Part shown: piece by piece, positions 1-7,423 of the stretch
Layout: each line of letters starts with the position of its first letter
Position numbering within the stretch: position 1 is the stretch's first letter
NCBI GenBank assembly: GCA_017440425.1
Contig: JAFSHJ010000037.1
Location: 1-17,142, forward strand
Source: Oscillospiraceae bacterium
GTDB taxonomy: Bacteria > Bacillota > Clostridia > Oscillospirales > Ruminococcaceae
Direction: 5' to 3'
DNA length: 17,142 bases
Translations under genes and position numbers: made by a program
The notes under the pieces: generated by a model
What the model was told of the DNA's origin: nothing
What the model saw: the letters and a program-made list of their open reading frames with translations, nothing else
Databases searched by the model: none

Positions 1-1235
1 GGAAAGGCTTCCCTTCTCATTATCCCCCACATTTTGTCTATGTAGGCAAGAGTGTAGAAGTTTTCATAATAGTGATAATAAAACGCACCCTTTGCTGTCA
101 TGGTGAAAATGCCGTTTTTCTCTGTAATAAAGCCAAAAAGCTTGGCGAGCCACAGCTCAAAGCCGTACATTTTCTTAAGAGAAACACCAAAAAAGTCCTC
201 AAAATCATCCGCAGATACTTTGGTGCTGTAGGCTGTCCAAAACAGATAATATACCATCCGCTGCCGAAGTGAAAAACGAATGGTCAGCGATGTAGGAAGT
301 TTCTTTTCGGCTATCCGCCTGCAATATTCTTCCACGGAAAATGTGTTTATCTTGAACTGATCACGCAGCAGCGTGGTTGCAGAGCAGCCAAAACCCAAAA
401 AGTTTTCCCGTGTCATAGAGGAATAAACCGCATCTTTTTCGTTGGAGAACGTCCAAATGGAGCTGCGTGAATAGCCTTTGCTCAAAAAATAATCGGTGAT
501 ATCATCCAAAAGTTTGCGCTTTTCTTTTTTGGAAAGCGCTTTTACTTTGCTTTTTGTGAAGGTGAAATCGATAAAAGGATATATTGCCACGTGGTTGGCG
601 CCGTTTGCAAAGGCTTTGTCCACGTCGTCCCGCAAATCTTCAAAGGTCTGTTCCGGCAGCGCAAATATAAAATCCATGGACACCGTTTCAAACTCCACCT
701 GACGCAAAGCATCCGCCATAGCCGAGATATCAACGGCGCTTCTGCCCAAAATGCGCTGGAATTTTTCTCCGAAAGACTGTATTCCGATGCTTATTTTGGT
801 AACGCCCGCATCCTTCAGCTTTTGCAAAACCGGCACGGTAACATTATCGGGGTGCAGCTCCACACCAATGCCTTCTGTAATGATAAAATGCTCTTTAAGG
901 GCAGATATCACTTCTCCCAGCCGCTCTGCAGCTAGGACTGGTGTTCCACCGCCGAAATACAGGCTTGTAGCCTGCTTTTTTTCGCTTATCGTGCTTCCGA
1001 CGAGATGTATCTCCTCTATGAGTGCATCGATGTATTTGGTGCATTTTTCGGGGTTATAGACAGTTTTGCAATAGGGACAAAAATCGCATATTTTTTTGCA
1101 AAACGGTATGTGAACATAGAGTCCCAGCTTTTCGCATTGCTCAAAGTTCAGCACCCGGTCATATTCGTTTAAAAAGGTAAACGGCTTAAAAGAACGTGTA
1201 AGCCATGCTCGGGTCAGGTTTGTTATAACGCTCAT
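1..1235 (-). CDS. HemN/HemW-like radical SAM protein (coproporphyrinogen oxidase family), 3' end outside window
   Basis: This radical SAM enzyme of the coproporphyrinogen III oxidase-like group reads through the window edge, so at least 411 residues are visible and the C-terminus is missing. The iron-sulfur cluster motif is at residues 46-56 (HIPFCKKICDFCPYC), giving C-x3-C-x2-C-x2-C. Classical HemN has C-x3-C-x2-C-x-C, so the fourth cysteine is displaced. The GGGTP motif for SAM binding is at 95-99, and a HemN_C-like helical region follows the TIM-barrel half. The ATG start is preceded by AGGAG, which overlaps the TAG stop of the upstream radical SAM gene only 7 bp away, so the two are surely co-transcribed. 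The family includes HemN, HemW (heme chaperone) and heme-degrading HutW/ChuW-type enzymes. The substrate here cannot be decided. No other heme gene is in the window. Confidence 0.85.
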   Translation of the reverse strand, partial: MSVITNLTRAWLTRSFKPFTFLNEYDRVLNFEQCEKLGLYVHIPFCKKICDFCPYCKTVYNPEKCTKYIDALIEEIHLVGSTISEKKQATSLYFGGGTPVLAAERLGEVISALKEHFIITEGIGVELHPDNVTVPVLQKLKDAGVTKISIGIQSFGEKFQRILGRSAVDISAMADALRQVEFETVSMDFIFALPEQTFEDLRDDVDKAFANGANHVAIYPFIDFTFTKSKVKALSKKEKRKLLDDITDYFLSKGYSRSSIWTFSNEKDAVYSSMTRENFLGFGCSATTLLRDQFKINTFSVEEYCRRIAEKKLPTSLTIRFSLRQRMVYYLFWTAYSTKVSADDFEDFFGVSLKKMYGFELWLAKLFGFITEKNGIFTMTAKGAFYYHYYENFYTLAYIDKMWGIMRREAF

Positions 1236-1242
1236 GTTACTC

Positions 1243-2145
1243 CTAAATATATTTGAGATAAGTTTTAAGCATTTCAAAAACGATCTTCAGCTTGCCTTTG
1301 AACAACAGCGTATATTCCGCCACAAAGAAATATCCGCATTTTTCGCATAGTCCCGGCACATCAATACAGCGTCCGCAGGTGCTGATTTTTCCGTTTTCAA
1401 CCACAACGCATTGGTGACACGGTGTGGGAAAGCTGTTGTTGATAAGATAGGGAAAGGCGCTGACAAGGTTAAACACCGGTGCTCCTCCCCTTTTCATTTC
1501 CGCTATGGTTCGGCAGCATTCGGCTTTCTCTTCCTTGGAAAGCGCCAAATCAGCCGTATCAGGATAGGGTGTGTGGAAGTTAAAAGATACCGCTTTAACG
1601 TTTGGAAGCTCTTTTGCGGTCTCACAGACGTCTCTGACGGCATTTTTATTTATTTGATTGATCGCCATATAAAAACAGATGTTGTTTGCGGTTGCGTTTT
1701 TAATATTTTCCATTATCCTGTCGTATGTATCACCGCGGATGGCATTGTGACGCTCTCTGTCTCCGTCAAGGCTGAGAAGGATAAGATTTGCCTCAGGAAG
1801 ATTTATGGGATATGTACCGTTGGTGACAACGTTCACAATGAGAAAGCCCATCTGCTTTGCTTCTATGACAAGGTCACGCAGAGTGTGACCGCCCTCTTCC
1901 CAAAGGAAGGTCTCCCCTCCACAGAAAAACAGTATGCGTACACCCATATCATAGAGCATTTTCATCTCTTTTATAATTTGATCATAGGGATGCACGACCG
2001 CAGTAATGTTGTTGACAGAGCAATGTTTACATTTTAAATTGCATTTGTCTGTCACAATGACCGTTCCGAGAATCGGCTCTTTTTTTCTGAATAGGATCGT
2101 CTTTATTCCAAACTTTGCAAAGTGCAAAAAGTGAGAGAATTTCAT
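1243..2145 (-). CDS. Radical SAM protein with cysteine-rich C-terminus (SPASM/twitch-like)
   Basis: This is a 300-residue radical SAM enzyme. The cluster motif CNLKCKHC is at residues 35-42 (C35, C39, C42), and GGETF at 76-80 is the SAM-binding loop. The C-terminus has three CxxC pairs (C243/C246, C257/C260, C267/C270), suggesting one or more auxiliary iron-sulfur clusters of a SPASM- or twitch-like type, although the spacing is not a textbook SPASM. It has no membrane segment or signal peptide. A longer reading starts with GTG at 2169. The ATG at 2145 is preferred because GGAGG lies 5 bases upstream, with no comparable site for the GTG. It is the first gene of a pair with the HemN-like gene. 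The stop is TAG, the only TAG among genes whose stops are visible, and is followed in frame by GAG TAA. The substrate is unknown. Peptide or cofactor modification is possible. Confidence 0.85.
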   Translation of the reverse strand: MKFSHFLHFAKFGIKTILFRKKEPILGTVIVTDKCNLKCKHCSVNNITAVVHPYDQIIKEMKMLYDMGVRILFFCGGETFLWEEGGHTLRDLVIEAKQMGFLIVNVVTNGTYPINLPEANLILLSLDGDRERHNAIRGDTYDRIMENIKNATANNICFYMAINQINKNAVRDVCETAKELPNVKAVSFNFHTPYPDTADLALSKEEKAECCRTIAEMKRGGAPVFNLVSAFPYLINNSFPTPCHQCVVVENGKISTCGRCIDVPGLCEKCGYFFVAEYTLLFKGKLKIVFEMLKTYLKYI

Positions 2146-2215
2146 AGCTGCCTCCAAAACATTTCTCACCTAAAGTGTAACATATTTTATCTTTAAATAA
2201 AAGAAGATTATTATT

Positions 2216-2233
2216 ACAATATTGTCACAATAT
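2216..2233. promoter_or_regulatory. Overlapping palindromes, candidate operator upstream of the radical SAM pair
   Basis: The 15-bp sequence at 2219-2233 is a perfect inverted repeat (ATATTGT, central C, ACAATAT). It overlaps a perfect 10-bp palindrome ACAATATTGT at 2216-2225. As a result ACAATAT occurs twice in direct orientation 11 bp apart, about one helical turn. It sits between the sortase terminator and the first radical SAM gene, 70-90 bp upstream of the start codon. A regulator binding site is inferred. It matches no operator consensus I can name with confidence. Confidence 0.45.
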
Positions 2234-2257
2234 AAAAAGACGCCCGAAGGCGTCTTT
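2230..2257 (-). terminator. Intrinsic terminator of the sortase gene
   Basis: Read on the minus strand, a perfect 9-bp stem (AAAGACGCC / GGCGTCTTT, 2236-2257) closes a TTCG tetraloop and runs into TTTTTATAT. The stem starts at the last base of the sortase stop codon, so termination is immediate. Confidence 0.9.
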
Positions 2258-3066
2258 CAGCTTATTTTTTCAATTACACCCACTAAAACATATCTGGCGT
2301 TTGTGAACTCATAGCTGCAGGTGGAAAGCGTTACCACCTTATCCTCAACAGTGGGCTCAAAATCGCTTTTAAAGTTGGATTTTTCCACCGCTACGCGCAG
2401 CCATTCGGCATATTCTTCCTCCGATCCAAAGCTGAGCTTCCAGGAATCCTCCTTAAGATTTGCCACATATCCCGAGAAAAAATTTATTTTATATTTTTCT
2501 GTGGGAGTTACTATGAGACAATAGGGATGCTGCTCATAGTAGCTTTGGTCTTTATATTTTGTTATGTGGGCAAACATAGTATCGTTGCGCATGTTGTGCC
2601 CATAAATTATCGTGTGTCTGTTCTTGAACTCCGGATCGTTTCTGTAATCCATAAAAATAGTTCCGGATTTATTGTTGGTACCGTCTATAAGTCTGCGGAG
2701 ATAGTAGTTGTTATCCTCGCTCTGCACCATGGGATAATTTATTCCTGTATCTTTGACATATATCCAGCCGATAACATCGGGACATATTTTGTGCAGCGCT
2801 TCAAAATCCACCACCGGCCAGGATTCTTCAGGCTCGACTTCGCTGTTCTGCCGGGAGTCTTCCTCCTGCTTATCCTCTTCTTTCTCGTCCGTCTCCGGCA
2901 CAGACGGAGTGGGAGCCTCTATCTGTACATATTGATTAAGCTCGTTATAAGCCTCTTCGCCCTTTTTATAATCTTTCAGCCCGATAATGACCTGCACACC
3001 CGAATATACGGCAACTCCAAGGAAGATAACACTTAGGCATATCAATATAATTCTGCGTTTTTCCAT
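2257..3066 (-). CDS. srtB: Class B sortase
   Basis: This membrane-anchored cysteine transpeptidase of the sortase B family (269 residues) would attach surface proteins to the cell wall outside the membrane. An N-terminal hydrophobic segment (about residues 6-29) is a signal anchor. An acidic, Pro/Glu-rich linker follows (about 50-83), then the catalytic domain. The catalytic His157 is in IYGHNM, Cys250 in LSTCSYEF and Arg258 in NARYVLVG, all at the expected order and spacing. The long helix before the active-site Cys (about 214-230) is typical of class B. The ATG at 3066 is chosen because AGGGGA precedes it. A longer reading from 3093 has no ribosome-binding site. It is monocistronic, with its own promoter and terminator. 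No sortase substrate or pilin gene is in the window, so its substrate is elsewhere. Confidence 0.93.
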   Translation of the reverse strand: MEKRRIILICLSVIFLGVAVYSGVQVIIGLKDYKKGEEAYNELNQYVQIEAPTPSVPETDEKEEDKQEEDSRQNSEVEPEESWPVVDFEALHKICPDVIGWIYVKDTGINYPMVQSEDNNYYLRRLIDGTNNKSGTIFMDYRNDPEFKNRHTIIYGHNMRNDTMFAHITKYKDQSYYEQHPYCLIVTPTEKYKINFFSGYVANLKEDSWKLSFGSEEEYAEWLRVAVEKSNFKSDFEPTVEDKVVTLSTCSYEFTNARYVLVGVIEKIS

Positions 3067-3114
3067 TGTTTTCCCCTTTTGCGTTTTCAGCATTAAACAA
3101 CACTTTGCTGTATG

Positions 3115-3146
3115 ATTATAATACTATTATTTGAGGGAAAAATCAA
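3115..3146 (-). promoter_or_regulatory. Sigma-A-type promoter of the sortase gene
   Basis: On the minus strand TTGATT (3146-3141) is 17 bp from TATTAT (3123-3118), which overlaps a perfect TATAAT (3120-3115). It lies about 50 bp upstream of the chosen sortase start. Confidence 0.7.
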
Positions 3147-3171
3147 CCTTTTTTTGTTTGTGACAGCTATA

Positions 3172-3206
3172 TAAAACAAACACCCGTCCTCACAGGGAGG
3201 ACGGGT
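3172..3206 (-). terminator. Intrinsic terminator of the sulfotransferase gene
   Basis: A perfect 10-bp GC-rich stem (ACCCGTCCTC / GAGGACGGGT, 3182-3206) with a 5-base loop is followed on the minus strand by GTTTGTTTTATA. It begins about 10 bp after the sulfotransferase stop codon. Confidence 0.9.
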
Positions 3207-3215
3207 TGTATTTTA

Positions 3216-3950
3216 TTATTTCCATTCCGGCTCAAGCTCATAACCGAGCTCTGCCATATTAGGCTTAAAAAACTCGTACATATGTGTTTCGCTGTCTGTT
3301 TTATATCTTCCAACCGAATCACGCCGCATTTCAATTTTTGCCATGGGAATCCCATAAAATTTTTCAAGTTTTGCAAGGGTCTCATCCTGGTTAAACACCA
3401 TATCCTCAAAGCGGATATTTATGTATTCATTCGGTTTTGGGGACGCTTTAACAATATCCTGCTGATATTTCCAGCTGATGGCTCTGGAAAGTCTTATATC
3501 ATCTGTCTTGTCACATTTTATGCCGAAATCGCTCAAATCGTCCGTAAGATGTCCGTTTATGATGCAGTCTCGGGGGTCTCGCACCCAAAAAACATATTTT
3601 ATCTCCGGGAACATACGGATTATCCAAGGATAAACCAATGTGGTCTCGGGAATTTTCCAGCCCTTGTTTTCTGCATTGCTGCTGAGCACATCCGAAAGAA
3701 AGCTCTCTATAAGGCGGGTAAACGCAGGATCAATGGGCATTGTGTGGAGTTTGGAAAAATCCCATTCAAGGCCACCCTTGTATTCAATGTATTTTCCCAT
3801 CACTCTGCAGGCCTCATACATATCCTCCGGCGGAAGCAGATCTCCCGACTTGTTCTGAGGCTGTCCCATATAAACACCGCTGGCGGTAAGTGTGTGTGAC
3901 ATTGATCTTGTTCCGGAATGTCCTCTGCCGATAACTGTTGTTAAAAACAT
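3216..3950 (-). CDS. Sulfotransferase family protein
   Basis: This is a predicted PAPS-dependent sulfotransferase of 244 residues. The 5'-phosphosulfate-binding loop is at the very N-terminus (GRGHSGTR, residues 8-15), and the 3'-phosphate-binding strand is VFWVRDPRD (about 120-128), with Arg124 and Arg127. The rest shows the usual single alpha/beta domain length, although the acceptor-binding part is not recognisable to me. It has no signal peptide or membrane segment, so it should act in the cytoplasm. The ATG at 3950 has GGAG upstream and starts right at the nucleotide-binding strand. A longer reading from 4004 would place codons inside the promoter and is rejected. The gene stands alone with a near-consensus promoter and a strong terminator. 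No PAPS-synthesis genes or glycan cluster are adjacent, so the acceptor is unknown. The family also includes P-loop enzymes of uncertain activity. Confidence 0.85.
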   Translation of the reverse strand: MFLTTVIGRGHSGTRSMSHTLTASGVYMGQPQNKSGDLLPPEDMYEACRVMGKYIEYKGGLEWDFSKLHTMPIDPAFTRLIESFLSDVLSSNAENKGWKIPETTLVYPWIIRMFPEIKYVFWVRDPRDCIINGHLTDDLSDFGIKCDKTDDIRLSRAISWKYQQDIVKASPKPNEYINIRFEDMVFNQDETLAKLEKFYGIPMAKIEMRRDSVGRYKTDSETHMYEFFKPNMAELGYELEPEWK

Positions 3951-3982
3951 ATTATATCTCCTCAAAAATATAATCCTTAAAG

Positions 3983-4011
3983 ATAATATTAAAAAAACAC
4001 ACAAATGTCAA
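3983..4011 (-). promoter_or_regulatory. Near-consensus promoter of the sulfotransferase gene
   Basis: A perfect TTGACA (4011-4006) and TATTAT (3988-3983) are separated by exactly 17 bp. Transcription would start near 3976, giving a short leader that contains the GGAG site. This fixes the start codon at 3950. Confidence 0.88.
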
Positions 4012-4105
4012 TAGATTTTTTATCATTTTAAAATATAATGTCGCAAACCGCAAAAACATCACATATTTTGATAAATGCTCAATTCCAACAAGTAAAGTTC
4101 ATTAC

Positions 4106-4139
4106 AAAACGATACCCGCCATATTTTAGGCGGGTATCG
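4106..4139 (-). terminator. Intrinsic terminator of the glutamate dehydrogenase gene
   Basis: An 11-bp perfect stem (CGATACCCGCC / GGCGGGTATCG, 4110-4139) with an 8-base AT loop is followed by TTTTG on the minus strand, about 30 bp after the gdh stop. Confidence 0.9.
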
Positions 4140-4167
4140 CAAAAAAATGTTTTGGATATTTGTTTTA

Positions 4168-5421
4168 TCAAGGAAAGAAGCCGCGGATCTTGTGCGCCGC
4201 AACAATTCTGGAGATGGCAGACATATATGCGCCCATTCTCAAGCTGGCATTTTTGTCTTTGGCAAGATCCCAAACCTCGTCAAACGCTTTGATAAGCTTC
4301 TTTTCAAGGGCAATGTTAACTTCCTCTTCTGTCCATGCAAGTCCCTGACGGTTTTGGACCCATTCAAAATAGGATACTATAACACCGCCGGAGTTTGCAA
4401 GGATATCGGGAACTATAATTTTGCCTGATTTTTCAAGTATCTCATCCGCTTCAACAGTTGTGGGGCCGTTTGCACCTTCCACAATATATTTTGCCTTTAT
4501 TGTTTCTGCATTGCCTGCATTTATCTGGTTCTCCAGCGCAGCAGGAACAAGAATATCGCAATCGCAGGCGATGACCTCATCGGTTGTGCAGAAACGACCG
4601 TTGCCCTTGTAATCCTTAACAAGGTTCTTCTTGCTCAAAAATTTGGAAAGCTCGTTCATATCTATTCCGTTTTCGTCAATATATCCGCCGGAGATATCTC
4701 CCACAGCAACGATCCTATATCCTGCGTTATGCATAATCCGTGCAGCAACACCGCCCACATTTCCCATGCCTATAACGGCAACACGAGTGCCTTCAACAGG
4801 TTTGTCAATGCGTTTGAGCAACTCGTTTGCAACGATCATAATGCCGCGGCCGGTTGCTTCACCTCTTCCGAGGGAACCGCCTATTTCAATGGGTTTGCCT
4901 GTAACTATATCAGGCACGGCATAACCCCGGAACCTGCTGTATGTGTCCATCATCCAGCCCATGACCTCGGCATTGGTGTTGACATCCGGCGCGGGAATAT
5001 CCTGTTCAGGACCGATAATGGGCAGGATCCTTGCGGTAAAACGTCTGGTAAGGCGTTCGAGCTCGCCTTTTGAGAGGGTTCTGGGGTCAACCTTGATCCC
5101 TCCCTTGCCTCCGCCGTAAGGAATATCTGCAACGGCGCATTTAAAGCTCATCCATGCAGCAAGCGCCTTGACCTCGTCCATATTTGCATCCTGATGGAAT
5201 CTTATTCCACCCTTGCTGGGACCTCTTATCGATGAGTGCTGAACTCTGTAACCTTCAAAAATTTTCAGTGTTCCATTATCCATCATAACAGGAATTGCCA
5301 CGCGCAGTTCTCTTTCGGGATACTTTAATACTACGTAGTCTTCTTCTTTCAAGCCAAGCATATTGGCAGCGCTCTCAAGAACTCTAAGCATATTGTCGTA
5401 GGGATTATATGCTTTTTCCAT
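4168..5421 (-). CDS. gdhA: Glu/Leu/Phe/Val-type dehydrogenase, probable NAD-dependent glutamate dehydrogenase
   Basis: This enzyme interconverts glutamate with 2-oxoglutarate and ammonia in the cytoplasm. The 417 residues match the small hexameric RocG/GudB-type class. Substrate-binding lysines are in GPSKGG (K70) and MSFKCA (K94). The catalytic lysine is in PYGGGKGG (K106) and the catalytic aspartate in PAPDVNT (D146). The Rossmann fold has GMGNVGG (218-224), and D242 at the end of the second strand favours NAD over NADP. VIVSYFEWVQN near 347-357 is the conserved C-terminal signature. The ATG at 5421 fits the family N-terminus, but its AGGAG is 11 bases away. An in-frame ATG at 5430 is only 2 bases from it, and a longer ORF reaches 5529, past the promoter. 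It is monocistronic. The gene ends with the tandem stops TGA TAA. Confidence 0.95.
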   Translation of the reverse strand: MEKAYNPYDNMLRVLESAANMLGLKEEDYVVLKYPERELRVAIPVMMDNGTLKIFEGYRVQHSSIRGPSKGGIRFHQDANMDEVKALAAWMSFKCAVADIPYGGGKGGIKVDPRTLSKGELERLTRRFTARILPIIGPEQDIPAPDVNTNAEVMGWMMDTYSRFRGYAVPDIVTGKPIEIGGSLGRGEATGRGIMIVANELLKRIDKPVEGTRVAVIGMGNVGGVAARIMHNAGYRIVAVGDISGGYIDENGIDMNELSKFLSKKNLVKDYKGNGRFCTTDEVIACDCDILVPAALENQINAGNAETIKAKYIVEGANGPTTVEADEILEKSGKIIVPDILANSGGVIVSYFEWVQNRQGLAWTEEEVNIALEKKLIKAFDEVWDLAKDKNASLRMGAYMSAISRIVAAHKIRGFFP

Positions 5422-5494
5422 AATTTGCATTTCTCCTTTTTTCTGTTTCCTTGTACTTTTCTTCTTCAAAAGTCCAACTATATATTTTCTGATA

Positions 5495-5523
5495 ATTATA
5501 TCATAGACAAAATCTAACGTAAA
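5495..5523 (-). promoter_or_regulatory. Promoter of the glutamate dehydrogenase gene (extended -10)
   Basis: TATAAT (5500-5495) carries a TGA extension (5503-5501) and lies 17 bp from TTTACG (5523-5518). The predicted leader is about 65 nt and purine-rich before AGGAG. No riboswitch fold is evident in it. Confidence 0.85.
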
Positions 5524-5542
5524 ATACAATATAATTATTTTT

Positions 5543-5580
5543 AAAAAAGGATTATATCAATATGATAATAATCCTTTTTT
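5543..5580 (-). terminator. Intrinsic terminator closing the typA operon
   Basis: A perfect 13-bp stem (5543-5555 with 5568-5580) has an A6 tract on one side and a T6 tract on the other. The inner part can extend by ATCA/TGAT pairing with one bulge. It starts 9 bp after the typA stop. The flanking A/T tracts make it symmetrical, so it could work on either strand, though no plus-strand gene needs it. Confidence 0.85.
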
Positions 5581-5588
5581 AAACCTAT

Positions 5589-7409
5589 TTATTTGTTGCC
5601 GAACTTGATTTTTGCGCGCATATTGTTATCAAGAACCGTCTTTCTGATTCTGAGGGACTTGGGAGTTACCTCAATGAGTTCGTCGTCACCGATAAACTCA
5701 ATATATTCTTCAAGGCTCATTATTCTGGGAGGTGTAAGACGCAGTGCTTCGTCGGAGCCGGATGCACGCATATTGGTAATGTGCTTGCGTTTACATACGT
5801 TTACAACGATATCTTCAGCCTTCGGGGACATACCGACTATCATACCCTCATAAACCGGCATACCGGGAGCGGTAAACAGAGTACCTCTCTCCTGCGCATT
5901 ATAGAGGCCGCATGTAACGGCTTCGCCTGTCTCATAAGCAACGAGAGAACCGGTGAAACGGCGCTGTACATCGCCCTTGTAGGGCTCGTAGCCGTGGAAT
6001 ACTGTGTTCATTATGCCTTCGCCTCTGGTATCGGTCATAAACTCACTTCTGTAACCGAAAAGACCGCGAGAAGGAATGAGGAATTCAACTCTCATACGGG
6101 AGCCGAGCGGGGTCATCTTGGTGAGCTCGCCCTTACGCTGTCCCATCTTCTCCATAACAGAACCAACGCACTCTTCGGGAACGTCCACAACCAGCTCTTC
6201 AACCGGCTCCATCATAACTCCGTCTATCTCTTTATAGAGAACACGGGGTGTGCTTACAGAGAACTCGTAGCCCTCACGGCGCATAGTCTCGATGAGGATG
6301 GAGATGTGCATTTCGCCTCTGCCTCTTACTTTGAATGCGTCAGCGGAATCGGTCTCTTCAACACGGAGAGAAACATCCTTGAGAAGCTCACGGAAAAGGC
6401 GCTCACGCAGCTGGCGGGATGTGGGGAATTTGCCCTCACGACCTGCAAAGGGGCTGTCGTTTACAGAGAAGGTCATCTCAATGGTGGGCTCGCTGATCTT
6501 AACAAAAGGCAGCGGCTCAACGTTTGTTGTGGCGCAGATGGTGTTGCCTATTGTGATGTTGGGAACACCGGAGAAGCATACGATATCACCGACAGAAGCA
6601 CTTTCTGCGGGATTTCTTCTGAGTTCTTCTATCTGATAAAGGTTAACTATCTTGCTGTTATATTTAACGCTGGGATCGTGATAGTCGCAAACAGTTATTT
6701 CGGAGTTTGCACGGATAGTACCTCTTTCAATGCGTCCGATAGCGATTCTGCCGACATATTCGTTATAGTCGATGGAGGAAACAAGCAGCTGAAGGGGCTC
6801 ATCCGGCTCGCCCTCGGGAGCGGGAATATAGTCCAGAATGGTATCGAACAACGGGGTAAGGTCTGTTCCTCGTTTGTCATAAGAGAAGGATGCAGTACCG
6901 TCACGTCCGGAGCAGAACAGAACGGGACCGTTAAGCTGATCTTCATCAGCATCGAGATCCAGCAGCAGTTCAAGAACTTCGTCGGGAACCTCTTCGAGGC
7001 GGGCATCGGGACGGTCGATTTTGTTGACGACAACAACAACGCGGTGTCCCATCTCAAGTGCTTTCTGAAGCACGAAACGGGTCTGCGGCATAGGACCTTC
7101 TGCAGCATCAACAAGCAGCACGACGCCGTCTGTCATTTTAAGTACTCGTTCAACCTCGCCGCCGAAGTCTGCGTGTCCCGGAGTATCAACGATGTTTATC
7201 TTTACACCCTTATAGTGCACAGAGGTGTTTTTAGCCATAATTGTGATTCCGCGTTCACGCTCAAGGTCGTTAGAGTCCATTACTCGTTCTTCAACAACCT
7301 GATTCTCTCTGAACGCACCGCCCTGCTTGAGCATCTCGTCGACCAGCGTTGTTTTGCCGTGGTCAACGTGGGCGATTATTGCAATGTTTCTCAAATCTTC
7401 TCTTTTCAA
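5589..7409 (-). CDS. typA: Translational GTPase TypA/BipA
   Basis: TypA is a ribosome-associated elongation-factor-like GTPase involved in stress adaptation and ribosome assembly. The 606 residues match the family length. The P-loop AHVDHGKT is at 13-20, the RGITI switch I region at 53-57, DTPGH at 75-79 and NKID at 129-132, followed by the EF-G-like domains and the conserved TypA-specific C-terminus. The best start is TTG at 7409. It gives the family N-terminus MKREDLRNIAIIAHVDHGKT, and AAAGGGG lies 8 bases upstream. A longer reading from GTG at 7427 would overlap the prmC stop and place the ribosome-binding site inside the coding region. It lies 14 bp after prmC, is the last gene of the operon, and is followed by a terminator. 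Confidence 0.96.
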   Translation of the reverse strand: MKREDLRNIAIIAHVDHGKTTLVDEMLKQGGAFRENQVVEERVMDSNDLERERGITIMAKNTSVHYKGVKINIVDTPGHADFGGEVERVLKMTDGVVLLVDAAEGPMPQTRFVLQKALEMGHRVVVVVNKIDRPDARLEEVPDEVLELLLDLDADEDQLNGPVLFCSGRDGTASFSYDKRGTDLTPLFDTILDYIPAPEGEPDEPLQLLVSSIDYNEYVGRIAIGRIERGTIRANSEITVCDYHDPSVKYNSKIVNLYQIEELRRNPAESASVGDIVCFSGVPNITIGNTICATTNVEPLPFVKISEPTIEMTFSVNDSPFAGREGKFPTSRQLRERLFRELLKDVSLRVEETDSADAFKVRGRGEMHISILIETMRREGYEFSVSTPRVLYKEIDGVMMEPVEELVVDVPEECVGSVMEKMGQRKGELTKMTPLGSRMRVEFLIPSRGLFGYRSEFMTDTRGEGIMNTVFHGYEPYKGDVQRRFTGSLVAYETGEAVTCGLYNAQERGTLFTAPGMPVYEGMIVGMSPKAEDIVVNVCKRKHITNMRASGSDEALRLTPPRIMSLEEYIEFIGDDELIEVTPKSLRIRKTVLDNNMRAKIKFGNK

Positions 7410-7423
7410 AGTGGTTACCCCTT

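Noticed and set aside
591..1059. Plus-strand open frames inside the HemN-like gene region
   Set aside because: The minus strand carries a continuous radical SAM frame with cluster motif and ribosome-binding site. The plus-strand frames have no family features.
2161..2200. Promoter with TACACT as -10 for the radical SAM pair
   Set aside because: A TG-extended TACACT is present but the matching -35 is very weak. It is not strong enough to list.
5422..5490. Possible riboswitch in the gdh leader
   Set aside because: The leader is short and A-rich, with no paired conserved elements or terminator/antiterminator alternatives.
4004..5529. Upstream starts for the sulfotransferase (4004) and glutamate dehydrogenase (5529)
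   Set aside because: Both would place coding sequence over well-formed promoters, and the shorter starts match the family N-termini.
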